Assembly (NCBI GenBank): GCA_012274445.1
Contig: JAAROD010000044.1
Location: 1-64,000, forward strand
Origin: Sclerotiophoma versabilis
Lineage: Eukaryota; Ascomycota; Dothideomycetes; Pleosporales; Didymellaceae
DNA length: 64,000 nt
Reading direction: 5' to 3'
How positions within the stretch are numbered: position 1 is the stretch's first letter; every line of letters begins with the position of its first letter. The translations under genes were made by a program, and so were the position numbers. The notes under the pieces were generated by a model, which saw only the letters and a program-made list of their open reading frames with translations, did no database searches and had not been told where the DNA came from. Shown one piece after another: positions 46,101 to 57,347 of this stretch.

Positions 46101-48700
46101 CTAATATAGTTTAAGGTTAAACTATATAGCTATTACTACTATAGTATAAAAAGATTATATAGTAAGTATTATAGTATAGGTTAACTTAATTAAATTCTTA
46201 GCCTATAGGTCTTTATATATATAAATTCTAGCTTTATATTTTATAAAGTATTTATCTTAGTTAAACTTATATATAAAGACCTATTTAAGTAGTAAAGGCC
46301 TATCTAAGCTACTTAGTTAGTTAATTTCTTTCTATATATACTTTTTAATAAGTATTAATATTTTTTTCTTATATACCTAGTAAAATAGAGTGCCTAGTAG
46401 GTAGTATATAAGCTTTTTCTATTTATTAGAAAGTAAAGGGAGCTTATTAGAGTATATACGCTGCTTAATTTAAGTAACTAATTTCTTAGCCTATAGAGCT
46501 AAGGTATTAATAACTATATATATAGTAATTAGGTCTCTTCTAAGCTCTCTATACCTTTCTATATACTTAAATAAAGGTTTAAGTATTTATAAATACTCTA
46601 CTAATTAAATTAAGCTAATTATAGTATATAGGCCTACTCTATTAGTATCTTTATTATCTTTTCTAAGCTTATTATACTATTAGTTATAGAGCTAACAGCT
46701 TAACTTAATAGCTATACCTATGCCTCTATACCTTTCTATACTTCTTATACTTAGTTAACCTACTTCTATTACTTTCTAAGATAGTATAAGAATAATTAGA
46801 GAGCTAGGTCCAATAGGTAGATTATTTTAATTCTTAATACCTACTAGTAAGCTCTCTTCTTTAATAGTAGAGTATACTTTCTATAAGTTACTAAATAGAG
46901 TCTCTATATAAAAAGCTTTTAGATTATTACTAAGCTGCTTATTATTAGGCTTAGGTATAGAATTAGGTAAAAGTAGACCTAAATCTTATTACTCTATATA
47001 AATCTCTATTAGTTTACTAGCTAAGCTAACTAATTACGCAGTCTTATTCTTAGGAGCTTATTTAGTACTAGACTAGCCTTTTAGTAACTAGCTTCTCTCT
47101 AGAGGTTTACCCCTAAGCTATTACTTAGTAGGTAAGTTAAGTAATAGATTTTTTCTTTCTATAATAGAGAGCTTAATTATATCTTCTATATATATAATTT
47201 TACTAGTTTTATAGAGTATCTTAATTATAGTAGTTACTTCTAATACTAGAATAATATACCTTATAGGTAAGTAGTATATATAGGTAAGCAGTATACTTTT
47301 ACTAAGACTATACTAAAACCTACTCTATTATAGCCTGTAATAACCTACTCTAATACTATATAGAGTAGAATAACCTCTAATATTACTTAGAGACTTCTTC
47401 TACTTTATTCTTGCATATTTATATATTATACCTAGTCTCTCTATACTGTCTATAGTATTATTAGAAGGACTTAGCCTCTTTAGCGCGTACTCTCTTCTTC
47501 TACTTCTTACTATTACTATACGCCCTAAACTTCTTAAGAGTAGTTATCTGCTAGCTCTCTTTAACTATAAGGGTCTCTTCTACCTTAATTTACTTTCTTT
47601 TATATAATTTCTAGTATAAAGCAGCCTTATTTACTACTTAAAGCTTAGTAATCTTTTATTATACTAATACTAGCTTATGCGTAATTATTACTACCCTCTT
47701 TAAGACCTTCTTAAACGCCTTAACTATAGAGGTAGGTAAGCTATCTATATACTTCTAAATTCTTATCTTTATAAGTATTAATTATAACCTAAGTTCTAGA
47801 GTATTACTAAAGGTCTATAACTGCTAGAGTATATTATTAATAAGAAGTTATAGTAATAGAGTGTATAGCTTTATATTAAGAGTTAATATAACCTATTCTA
47901 GGTTAAATAGAACTAGTCTAGCCTCTTAGAACTCTTCTTAGATATTACTAAAGGTAAATAAAGCCTTAAAGGCTGCTATAAAGTATAGTAGAAACTTAAC
48001 CTTTATAATATAGTTAATCTAGTTATAGATAAGGCTTTTAGCTTAGCGCCTATATACCTTCTTTAAAGAGGTAAAACAACTTATATTAAGAGGCTATAGA
48101 AGGTATAATAAGTAAGAAGGTATATAGGCAGTAATAATCTTATTATCTTTATAGTATTACTAGAATATAAGTAAGTTATAGCTCTTATAGCTATTAATAA
48201 CTAGTAGATAGTAGGTGCTAATAGTATACTTCTTTATATGTATATTAAAGTGCTTTAGCTAGTCTAGACTAAGCTTATTAGTAGTCTAGCTATTATTAGA
48301 AACTCTAATTTCCTAATTCTATAGTAGGTCCCTCTCTTTATACTAGGAAGAGAGGTAGTAGCACGCCTTAAAGATAATAAAGAGTAGAATAGCCTAACCT
48401 TTAGCATTAACGCCTTATATAACTATTATCTACTCTCTATTACCTAGCTAGACTGCCTTTAGCTATTCTTATTACTTTAAAGCTATAATAACTACCTCTA
48501 TTAATATAACGCCTATTATAAAGCTAGCCTTATTAAAGTTATAGGTATTATTATTCTAAATACTATACTTAGCTTTAATATTAGCTACTAGGCTAAACTA
48601 GCTCTAGATTACCTTAGGATTCTTATAGAGGGCTTTCTTATAGTTATACTTTTAATTAAACTTTATTACAAGCTCTAGTTAGCGCTTAATAAATATACTA
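43200..48700 (-). mobile_element. RIP-mutated Ty1/copia-type element
   Basis: On the minus strand at about 45825-45880 a frame shows a copia reverse transcriptase core of F-Y-I-D-N-I-L-L-A-Y type (Y-V-D-D-I-L-L-A-Y family), with the second catalytic Asp read as Asn. Long flanking frames carry mainly TAA/TAG stops, in keeping with pol below and gag/integrase above. Ends and LTRs were not identified, so the limits are approximate. Confidence 0.6.
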
Positions 48701-48845
48701 GGCTAGTTTAGGCTAATATAGCCTAAACTATGCTTAGCATATAAAGAATTAGCTATATTAGCTATAGCTATAAGCTAAAGGGGAAATTCTTATATAACTA
48801 GCTTAAGTATATACTTAATAATTACCTACTTCTTAGTATTAGTTA

Positions 48846-49456
48846 GGTTCTATAAGTTAGCTATAGTATTAGTGTATAAAGGTTATCTAGCGTGTTGTTT
48901 ATATAGTATAGTTTTAGAGATATTATAGATAGCTATAGCACGTTTTATAGAGAGCTTAGAGTTAATTCTAAGAGCTTAAACTATAAGCTATATCTAAGCT
49001 TCTTTTAATATGTCTAGCTAGCGCTATTATCAAGGTATTAGTAGAGAAGTAGTGTTTTAGTGTAGTCTTAGTAAAAGCGCACTGCTTACCTATATATACT
49101 ACTTGCCTATAAGGTATATTAATTAGTATAATTAGTAATTAGTATAATTAGTAATTTATATAATTAGTATAATTAATAATACTAAGTATATTATATATCT
49201 TCTTAGTATATAGTAAGTAGAAATATAACTCTTATAGTTTATATTTAACTTAGTTAATTAAGTTTATCTTTAGAATCTTAACTCTAACTCTTAAGCTAGA
49301 TAGTTTACTCTATACTACTTAATATTACCTTCTATTATTATAGTATTTTACTAGGTAATAACCTTAACTCTTATAGACCTTTCTATACTAGCGCTTATCT
49401 CTAAGAACTAATATAAATAATACTTATAAGCTTTACTTAAAAGTATAACTTTAATA
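48846..49456 (+). repeat. Composite repeat: unknown segment plus gypsy LTR end
   Basis: 48846-49130 matches 35523-35795. 49204-49456 is a mutated gypsy LTR 3' half. There is no palindrome array between them here; instead there are ATTAGTATAATTAGTA repeats. Confidence 0.6.
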
Positions 49457-49479
49457 CTACCTTTTAGTAGGTATATAAT

Positions 49480-50058
49480 AGGGCCTTTTTATAGAATAAT
49501 ATTATATTAAGCTTTAGAGCAACTAGATTAGTTCTAGATAACCTAGAGGCAGTACTATTAAAGCTAGAAGTAAAGCCTTATACGCTATTACTACTACTAC
49601 TAGAGCCTACTCTCTAGTAACCTAAAACACTAAGTAATACTACTAAAATTAAAGCTTAATTAATATTAACTCTTAACAGGATAAGAGACTATAAGAGTTT
49701 ATTAATAGAATTAATCTATAAGATAGTATAGTAGTTTTAAAGAGGAGCTAAAATAATAGTGTATACCTAGGTGCTTATAGCAGCTGAAATAGTTAAGCTT
49801 TAAGTAGTAAATAAAGCTGCTTCTAAGCATAAAGCATATAAGAAAAAGCAGATTCAGCATAGAGGAACTCTATTACAGCAAGAGGCAGATAAGATAATTA
49901 AGCGTAGGGATGCTAAGGCACTGGTTAAGGCAGAGAGGCGTAACAAGAAGATACAAGCAGGTAGCAGTAGAAGGGGTATTCAACGCTATAGGAGGTGTAG
50001 TGAGGTAGGGCACAACAAGCGCACATGTACAAAAGTTGCAGCAGAGATAAAGGATTAA
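49480..50058 (+). pseudogene. pogo/Fot1-like transposase C-terminal remnant
   Basis: It aligns with the 18430-19007 transposase tail and ends in a zinc knuckle whose first Cys is Tyr (Y-x2-C-x4-H-x4-C near 49990-50025), with a stop at 50056-50058. Stops upstream are of RIP type. GC content recovers towards the 3' end, and the same terminal-type sequence follows at 50145-50180. Confidence 0.65.
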
Positions 50059-50187
50059 TTTAACGTACTGTGCACTATAGTACAGTGTTGTAGTGTTGAG
50101 TTATAGTTATGCAAAGGTAGATTTTCTTGGAAGGTAGGCGACTCGCTTGCCCGGGCGACTTGCTTGCCACTCACGTTGGCGAATTGA

Positions 50188-50436
50188 TCAAAAACTCATT
50201 TTTCTTGGAATAGCCCATTAGAACGATCATATGCAGAAGGGTCGCTCGCACCTTCACAAACCGAGGGAATAGAAGCTGAAAAGGACACAGATATCTACTA
50301 CACAACCCTTATGCGGGGGTTTCTTGCTTTGACACTTATTGACTTTTGGAGAGATTTACAAGGCGGTGCGCCGAAAGAGCTTAACTGGACGCTATCGATG
50401 CAGAAGATATCTAAGGTTAGTGTTACATTAACATAG
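50188..50436 (+). pseudogene. Truncated gene fragment beside the pogo tail
   Basis: 83 open codons without an initial ATG (the first internal ATG is in the N-terminal third). Composition is protein-like: acidic/polar, then a hydrophobic stretch L-M-R-G-F-L-A-L-T-L-I-D-F-W. It begins right at the presumed transposon end, as expected for a gene whose 5' part was removed or displaced by the insertion. Family not recognised. Confidence 0.3.
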
Positions 50437-52197
50437 TTAAAACTTCCCCAAACTCGCTAGACTGCAGAGTGGGTAACGGATTGATTTGAAACTGTAAAAT
50501 CCTCGTGAGTTTTGCTAACTCTTCATAAAACACTTTGGTTTGTTCAGGCGCTTGTGGCATATGATAGACTTCGTAAAGTTAATAGAAGAAATCATCCCTT
50601 CTTAAAAACCATTCATGCGTGACATTGCTAATTCGGGGTAATATTTGAGTCGATAACAGTCAGTGGTTGAGTCATTTTGGCATGGCTGGCTGTTCATTGA
50701 AAGACCAGGATCATAGGGTCCAACTTTCGAAACCCCAAATATGATTTCGCAGATACAATGTTTTACCAGAGCACAAAGTAACAAAAGCCGTTTTGGAAGG
50801 CAGCAATATAAGGATGAGCTAGAGGTGGCCTGCAAAGATCTAGCATTTGGAAAGCTTCGCTTTTCCGCTCAAAAGCTTTGTCCTCCCTCTATCGCGACCC
50901 CTGAAGCGAGCTTTCAGACTTCCTTCAGTAAAAGTTGTGGCACAAACTGCCATTTGAGCTCTTCAGTGTTGCAAGCTTCAAGAAGAAACGGAAGTGCTGC
51001 GAGTTATCCCGTCCGTCTGGTGCTTCGTTTTTCAACATTGCAACACCTCGGAGCTGTGATGAATAGTCGTACCCATGCAAGTATGATCGAGCTTACTCTA
51101 ATTAAACATCAATGTCTCTGAAAATGTATGCCATTTTCAGCAGTAATGTACTAACGCGCTATCTACAGTACAGCAGCAGCAGTGGCTCAAATCCTAACAC
51201 TCTTCTAATGTTGCGAATTTATGGCATCATGAAAGATCTTGTGCGTAACTTAGACCTCTACCGTTGTTACTAGCAGTGAATTGTATAGCTCTAACGTTCA
51301 TCTAAAGTATTTTAGCTTTAACTAACTAGTCTACAGGACCCTAACTTTACTTGAGATCGCTAGTGCGCTCATCTTAAGCACTTGTATTGATTACAATACC
51401 CTGCTTAAGTGTGTACTTCAGCTACATTCTTGCTCAGAATGCTTAGCGCAAGACGGCTCATTTGCTCCTTTTGTTGCAATCTTGCAACTCCATCGCAAGT
51501 TTTCCAGCTCCCAAGACACTAAGATAAGGCTTGGAGTTTTTTCGAGTTTTTGTAACAACTAGGGTCTTATCTCCTTTACATAAGCGCGCTGTCTATCTTT
51601 AAGCTACTCACAGAGGCGGCGCCTGTGTTTGTCTCTGAGTAGGCTCAGCTAAATATATTTCACCCAAGCAGGTGCAGAAGTCAAGTCTATTACTGCGATT
51701 GAAGTTTCTTCTATGTATTTTAGTTGAACAAAAAGCCTGTCTCGCAAAGAATACAAGTACGGTTGACTCTGGTGTTGATGCAATGGAGTGCTGCGGACAG
51801 GATCTTAGGTGCTAAGATAAGTAGAGACACTACTTCCTTTCAACTGTAAGAGCAGAATGCGCACTTACTATATACTACAGAGGATTCAGAAGTTTACTAT
51901 TAGAAGCGTAGGCTCCTACTCGTTATTAGAGGCATACACTCCTACTTACGAAGCAGTAAGCGCTTACTAAGCTATCTTACTATTAGCTGTTGTATCTTAC
52001 TATGAGTTATTGCATTCTACCTATACTAAGAAGCGCGGGATAAGTAGACATGTGTGTTAGTATAAAGAGAGAGAGATAACACACTGTTTTATCTCACCAC
52101 AACACAACATACAATCCAACACTTCACTTATACTTCGCTCTTACAACTATCAACTCTTCAACACTCTTTCAAATCCAAATTCCACCCCTAAGACAAT
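50437..52197. other. Gene-poor stretch, no supported gene
   Basis: GC is intermediate. A 126-codon open frame at 50741-51121 (plus) has no recognisable motif and an unconvincing composition. At 51890-51965 short CTCCTAC-containing repeats occur. A promoter-like TATA with pyrimidine-rich leader for the next gene starts at 52061. Confidence 0.4.
52061..52066 (+). promoter_or_regulatory. TATA box of the six-Cys secreted peptide gene
   Basis: TATAAA, 132 bp upstream of ATG 52198, followed by a CA/CT-rich leader typical of fungal 5' UTRs. Confidence 0.5.
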
Positions 52198-52559
52198 ATG
52201 CAGCTTAATACTCTTATTGTTACCCTGTGTGCTGGACTTGCAATGGCGAAGCCTTTTGCCACTAAGGGCGTGGAATTTAAACGCGATGGTCTTGAAACTC
52301 GTGTAAGTGTAATTTCTAGGGTTAGATGCTAAGATATATAAGTCGCAGACAGTAGAATATAGAAGCATGTATGTTGTAAACGATGCTAAATTTGTATTAG
52401 GCTTGTCTTCCCTTTGGGTCTGATATTATGGGTTTACCAGGTATCATTGGTGACCCTGGAGAGTTTAATGCGTGCGGCCAGCCGCCTTCACCAAGCCAGT
52501 GCTGCTCTGGAATGGCAGAAGGGTTAGGTGACTGCACTATAGTTTGCGTAAACCCTTAA
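52198..52559 (+). CDS. Small secreted six-cysteine (knottin-like) protein, two exons
   Basis: Exon 1 is 52198-52302, the intron 52303-52400 (GTAAGT..TTAG with a GCTAA branch site), exon 2 52401-52559; phase 0, 87 residues in all. Exon 1 encodes a signal peptide (cleavage likely after A-M-A, residue 17) and a K-R Kex2-type site at 28-29. Exon 2 holds all six cysteines of the mature part (37, 60, 69, 70, 80 and 84), in a C..C..CC..C..C order that matches inhibitor-cystine-knot frameworks. It has a TATA box, leader and intron signals of a real gene. Family not recognised; an effector or antimicrobial role is inferred from size, secretion and a location near transposon blocks. Confidence 0.75.
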
Positions 52560-54926
52560 GATGTTTTAAGGTGTTGCAGACAAGCTTTTAGGGGTTCAAA
52601 TCGCGGAGCAAGCGGTAGTAGCTATGAATAAAACTTGTGTTAGAACTCTTGCGCGCACCTCCGCACTTGCTGAATGTTCGCTTTAATTTCCTTTCACTGC
52701 CTTATCCTTAATATCTCGAGTATCGTTAGTCCACATTGACTAAATGCCCAGAGCTATACTCAGACTTGAAGGACCTGTGCTAATATTAATACAATGTAGT
52801 GAGGACGATCCCAAGGATCTTCATGGCGTGTATGATTTCATTATGGAAGATTTTTCCACGGCTTCTGCGGACCATCTTTCATGCTGTCGGTATGACTTCA
52901 AATCGCGCGTTACCGAGAACACTGAGATGTCTCTGGCCCCTTCACTCTCCGAAGCGTGGAGTGAACAACCCGGTCCCACACTGAGACAAGTCGTAGGGAA
53001 AGGTAAAAGCGCATAATTCGACTTAATAGTTATCTAACAGACTTTATCGCAGGGTCTTCAATATCTCTGATAAAGGCTAAGAGTCTTCGCAGACAGAGTT
53101 GAAGGTGGGGCCGCTTGCTGGGAATGAAAGCGTGGATTGTAGTACCTTACATAATTTCGTTGTTCTTCTTGATCCGGCAGGCGAGCCGTTCCTACAGACG
53201 TTCGCGATTTGACCGCCGTGGTAGGTCTCATCTCCCTTCCTGGCCCCATCATTGTCGTGGCAGTCTTTGACAACGTCCCGATCGTAGTGATAACATCTTG
53301 TTAGTATCGAGCCAGTAATTAAAATGCAAGAGTATAATCGCCGTATTGATGCAGGTTTTCTCGTCTCAGGCTTGAGTCATGCCTTAATTGAACCGAACAA
53401 CATAGCCTTTACAGGCGTAGAGAATAACTACTCTTTGTCTTTCCGATCCTATCTCCCTCCACAATGACCAGACTGTAACAACATCCTGCATATCATTGTT
53501 GTTGGGAACAGTTTGTTCGTGTTGCTGTCGTAGGCATTATATTTTAGCTTCAGATTTTTCGAGTACAGTTTTGTCGAGACGATCAAGCCATTCTTCCAGT
53601 GGATTTGAGGTAGCGCTACGGGAATGGACTTCGCCAGCTTCCCTGATGTCAGTTGAGTTGACGCCCGTGATCTGATGTGATGAGATGTTTCATGTGTGAT
53701 CCTTCTGGAATCGATTGAGCACTTCAGTTGCGGCTGCGTTTCAACCAGTCTTTTAACAGGCTGATAAGCAGGAACTCTTGCCACACAGAGTTTTTTCGGT
53801 ATGAGTTCTTTTCTTCGCTGAGTTCATCTCGCGCAGGATGTCACAGATGCATAATCGTGCGGGGAACGGTCGAATCCAGCTTCAAAGCTGCAAGCCACAA
53901 CGGAACATCAGCTTGGGTGGCACATCATCAGTGGCCAGTTGGCGCAATTGACTTGCAACGTGCACAAGGACCAATTTTTTATTTCTCCACAACTCTTGCG
54001 ACATCACCGAATGGGTCACCTGGCTGAGCTAAAGCCGACTGCTAAACTCGATGTTAACTACCTTTCACTATTCACAGCCACGGACCCCGCGACGAAGTTT
54101 CGAACAAGAGCTAATGCAGCATCTCGTCATGGATTTTTTGCACAACAAAGCATGAAGTTCACAGTCATCCATATAATGAGCCATGTGGGCAGATCCCACG
54201 GAGACCAGACCAATCGCAAGAGCTAGTCAACCTTGCGACAAATGCTGTCTTAGTACACTGCAAGAGTTCTCCTCATTCCGTGATCAATTCATTGCGTCTG
54301 GATCGTATAGTCAAATGCTATGCTCTACTGCATTATGTATGGTGGACCCAGCTCTTTCCTACGCAAGATTTTCCCGCCAAAGCTTTTCCTATGTCAGATA
54401 TCTGATCTCGCGGGCAATCTTGACAGGTAGCTGCGCCCACCACTGCTAACGGGATTTCGAACTGAGGCAAAGTTCCAAGAGATTGAAAGGTCGACAGTAC
54501 GGAATAAGGATCTTGCGAATCCACAAAGAACGAGGCACCACGGCGTTTCGATTATGTCGAAGCTGGAGCGGCACAAGAAAGGTAATCAGCAACTATATTT
54601 CTCCGAAGCCGAGGAAGGCAATCATGGCGGATTATTAGAGATCTTTTACTAGAATGAAGAGTTTATTACCACGAAGGAGTGTGGACATTGCCTAGAGATG
54701 TCTTGGTATTGTGGGAGACCTCCAGATTCTGATTCAGAAAGTGGAAATCAGTCTGCAGAAGAAGAAAAGTCGCGAGGTTGATTCTCTGTAAGGCGGCAAC
54801 CCATTCGTGATCTAAAGTTTCAATTATGCAAAGATTCACAGTACGGTCACCAAATCTGCTGCCTTCGCTATGCAGATTTCATTGTCGCATCCCCTGCCTG
54901 TCAGCCAATTACTTCCCATGAGTCAC
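52560..54926. other. Gene-poor stretch, no supported gene
   Basis: Several open frames of 70-111 codons occur on both strands (for example 53449-53784 minus and 53939-54226 plus). None has a recognisable domain, signal peptide or convincing splice structure. It may hold decayed genes or lineage-specific ones. Confidence 0.4.
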
Positions 54927-57293
54927 TCAATGCACCTCACTACCTTGCCTACTCCTGCTTGCCTGGTGAGTCAGATCAAGTTTCTCACTCTCGCGTTTGA
55001 GCGTTGTCTCCTTGTTCTCCTTCTTGTATGGGAAGCCAGCTTTCTCACGCGCCATGTCATTGATCCATCGACTATTGGGTTCAACCTTTTTCTCCCCATT
55101 CGCCAACTCATCAGCAAGATACAGCCAGCTCAGTGCGTTACCAACAGTGCTGACCTCGTCGCTAACGTGATTGGCAGCATAGTCTGACATCTTGATATAT
55201 GCCTCCTCATCGGTGAAGAGGTGATTGAGATAGTTGGCAACGGCTTCATGCTCGCCAACGTCTACCAAAAAGCCGGACTTTCCGTGCTCAATTTGCAGCG
55301 GGATACCGCCGCGACGAGTGGCGATTACGGGAATGCCGTGGTGAAGGGCCTCGGATACCTTAACTTCGAAGCCTTCGCGGGTAGAGAGCTGGAGAGCGAC
55401 ATAGGCATTGGCCATAAGTACATTGAGGAGTTGATCAACAGGACCGATGCGCATCACGATTACGTCTTCTTTGATGTCGGCGTAAAGCTCGTTGAGCTGC
55501 TTCTCCGTTTCGTCGAAGATGCCGGTTGCGTCAGGGTCATCGATAGCTCCGTGACCTGCAATGACGAGCTGGGGAATCTCGTCAATGGGCTTGTCCTTCA
55601 TGTACTCGCGACGGAGAACGGCGTAAGAAGCTAGAACATCTGGAATACCCTTCGCTGGGTCAAAACGTGCGATTTGTGTGATGTACTGGCGCTTGGGGAA
55701 CGCCAGGTGGTTTGCACTCTTATCGACGCAAGCCATCTCGAACTCATGCATGTAATACTGTGCATCCCACTCATCGAGGTGCTTGTTCAGGCCATCGAGC
55801 CAATCTGTGGTAGCAGGGAGGTAGCCGACTTTTTCAATAGTGACGTTCTTGGGCACGAATTCGCGGACTGGGTGGCTGATGAACGCGTCGCACTCCTTGA
55901 CATTGTTCCAGACCCAATTCCAGACTCCAGCAGTGGGCGTGTCTTCCTGGTCAGCCAAGTCTGCACGTACTTGAATGTGGCTGCGAAAAATGACAGGTCG
56001 GGTGGGGTCCTGCTCTTTAGCGATCTTGACAAGAGAAGGCATTTGAGGGTCGTCCACAATAATGACGTCGGCGCCGCCCTCAGAGCGAGGTGCAAGAGGT
56101 CCACCTCTGGCAATCCAGTAGCGTTCGGCGTTCTGCCTCGTCCACTCGTCGAGAATCTCGATTGACTTCTGCTCGAGACGAAGCCCTGTCTTCTCTACCC
56201 CCTGGAGGATGTTGTGGTTGTTCTTGGTGATACGGAAAACCGCAGGTTTGGGCTTTGGTACATACCTGAGGGCTGTAAGCAAAATTCAAATTTATGTAGA
56301 ACAAAAGACTCACCACTTGCAGTTGACATCGATTAATCGCAGGAAGCGAATGAGTGCATGCCTCATTAAAGCGACACCCCCACCCTGGGGGGTACTGTTG
56401 AAGAAAGCAATCTTCGTACCGTTCTTCTTGAGCGAATCAGCATAGAACATGGTGGCCGCGTAGGTATTGGGATGCACGCTCTTGCGGTAAGTTGGCTCGT
56501 CAGTGATGTGAGCCATGCCATCGCAGTCAACACCAACTTCATTGCGGTGAACGACTTCGAGGCGAGGCTGGTTGGCTTTGCCAAAGAATCTGTACACATT
56601 AGTGTGGAGGTCTACATATCGGCTACCGTACTAGCACTAACCTCAGAGCCTTTCTGACTACTGCATCAGCCTCCTCATCCACCTGAATGTAGTTGGGCGC
56701 ATCTGGGTTACCAGTGTTGTGCTTGCCAGAGCTGGGCTCCAACACCAAAGGCACAATGTCCAGTTCGAGCCACAAGCGGGCCGGTAATTGGGGACATGTC
56801 TGAACTGCCTTGGTTGTCAAGCCGGCACCGACAAACTTGTAGAAGTGCTCATCGCGGTAATGCTTGATTTTGCTGATGATGTCCTCAGCAAAGAAGTCGG
56901 CACGTTCTTCAGCTGTGGCAGGGGTCACAGTTCCCGAATTGGCCTCGGAATTTGCGGCTGACGTCTCGGAGCTGTTGCTGGAATCCCCACCTATAGAGGT
57001 AGTCGCGAAATCCATTGAATACGTGCCATCGTGAATTACAAAAGCAACTTCAACTGAGCCGCTGAGCCCATCGTTGACAGCGATACCGATCCATACAGGC
57101 TGCGAGTGTTAGCCATTGCATTCTAAGTAAAGAACATGGAGCTGACCTCGAGACTGGTGGAAGTCGATGTATCTTTACCTGCGAGCTTCTGTTTGTGGGA
57201 GGTTGTTGCCATAAAGGCATCGCGAGTCTTTTGGCGGACCATGACTGGACGTCGATGAAAAGATGTACCGTAGAACTGAATGGTACCTGGCAT
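54927..57293 (-). CDS. ccg-9: Trehalose phosphorylase/synthase, CCG-9 family (GT4)
   Basis: Four exons (57293-57147, 57099-56642, 56589-56314, 56265-54927) with introns of 47-52 bp join in perfect phase to 739 residues. A fungus-specific N-terminal region precedes a GT4 fold. W-Y-V-P-K-P-K-P-A-V-F across the last junction, R-F-D-P-A-K-G-I-P, a G-H-G-A loop and the E-x7-E motif E-G-F-E-V-K-V-S-E (about residue 600) mark a retaining GT4 enzyme. The family comprises fungal trehalose phosphorylases and the Neurospora clock-controlled gene-9 product; the reaction is trehalose plus phosphate to glucose and glucose-1-phosphate, reversibly, in the cytosol. An ATG at 57304 is in another frame. It is divergent from TUP1 across 1.77 kb. 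Confidence 0.92.
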
Positions 57294-57339
57294 TTTGTAT
57301 GCAATTGTATTTATTCTTGGTATCGAAGGATGAAATTTG

Positions 57340-57347
57340 TGACGTCA
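57340..57347. promoter_or_regulatory. CRE-type palindrome upstream of ccg-9
   Basis: A perfect TGACGTCA (binding site type of ATF/CREB bZIP factors) 47 bp upstream of the ccg-9 start codon. A TATAAA on the minus strand at 57473-57478 could be the core promoter, which would put the CRE in the 5' UTR. Confidence 0.4.

Larger units (their letters stand above)
40720..49480. repeat. RIP-degenerated AT-rich block with copia and gypsy remnants
   Basis: Same composition and stop pattern as the first block. The recognised parts are listed separately. The rest consists of degenerate frames that I cannot assign. Confidence 0.85.

Noticed and set aside
50741..51121. 126-codon plus-strand frame
   Set aside because: No signal peptide, domain, promoter or splice support; composition fits chance in moderate-GC DNA.
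55221..56165. Plus-strand frames of 137 and 163 codons opposite ccg-9
   Set aside because: They are antisense shadows of a well-supported glycosyltransferase gene.
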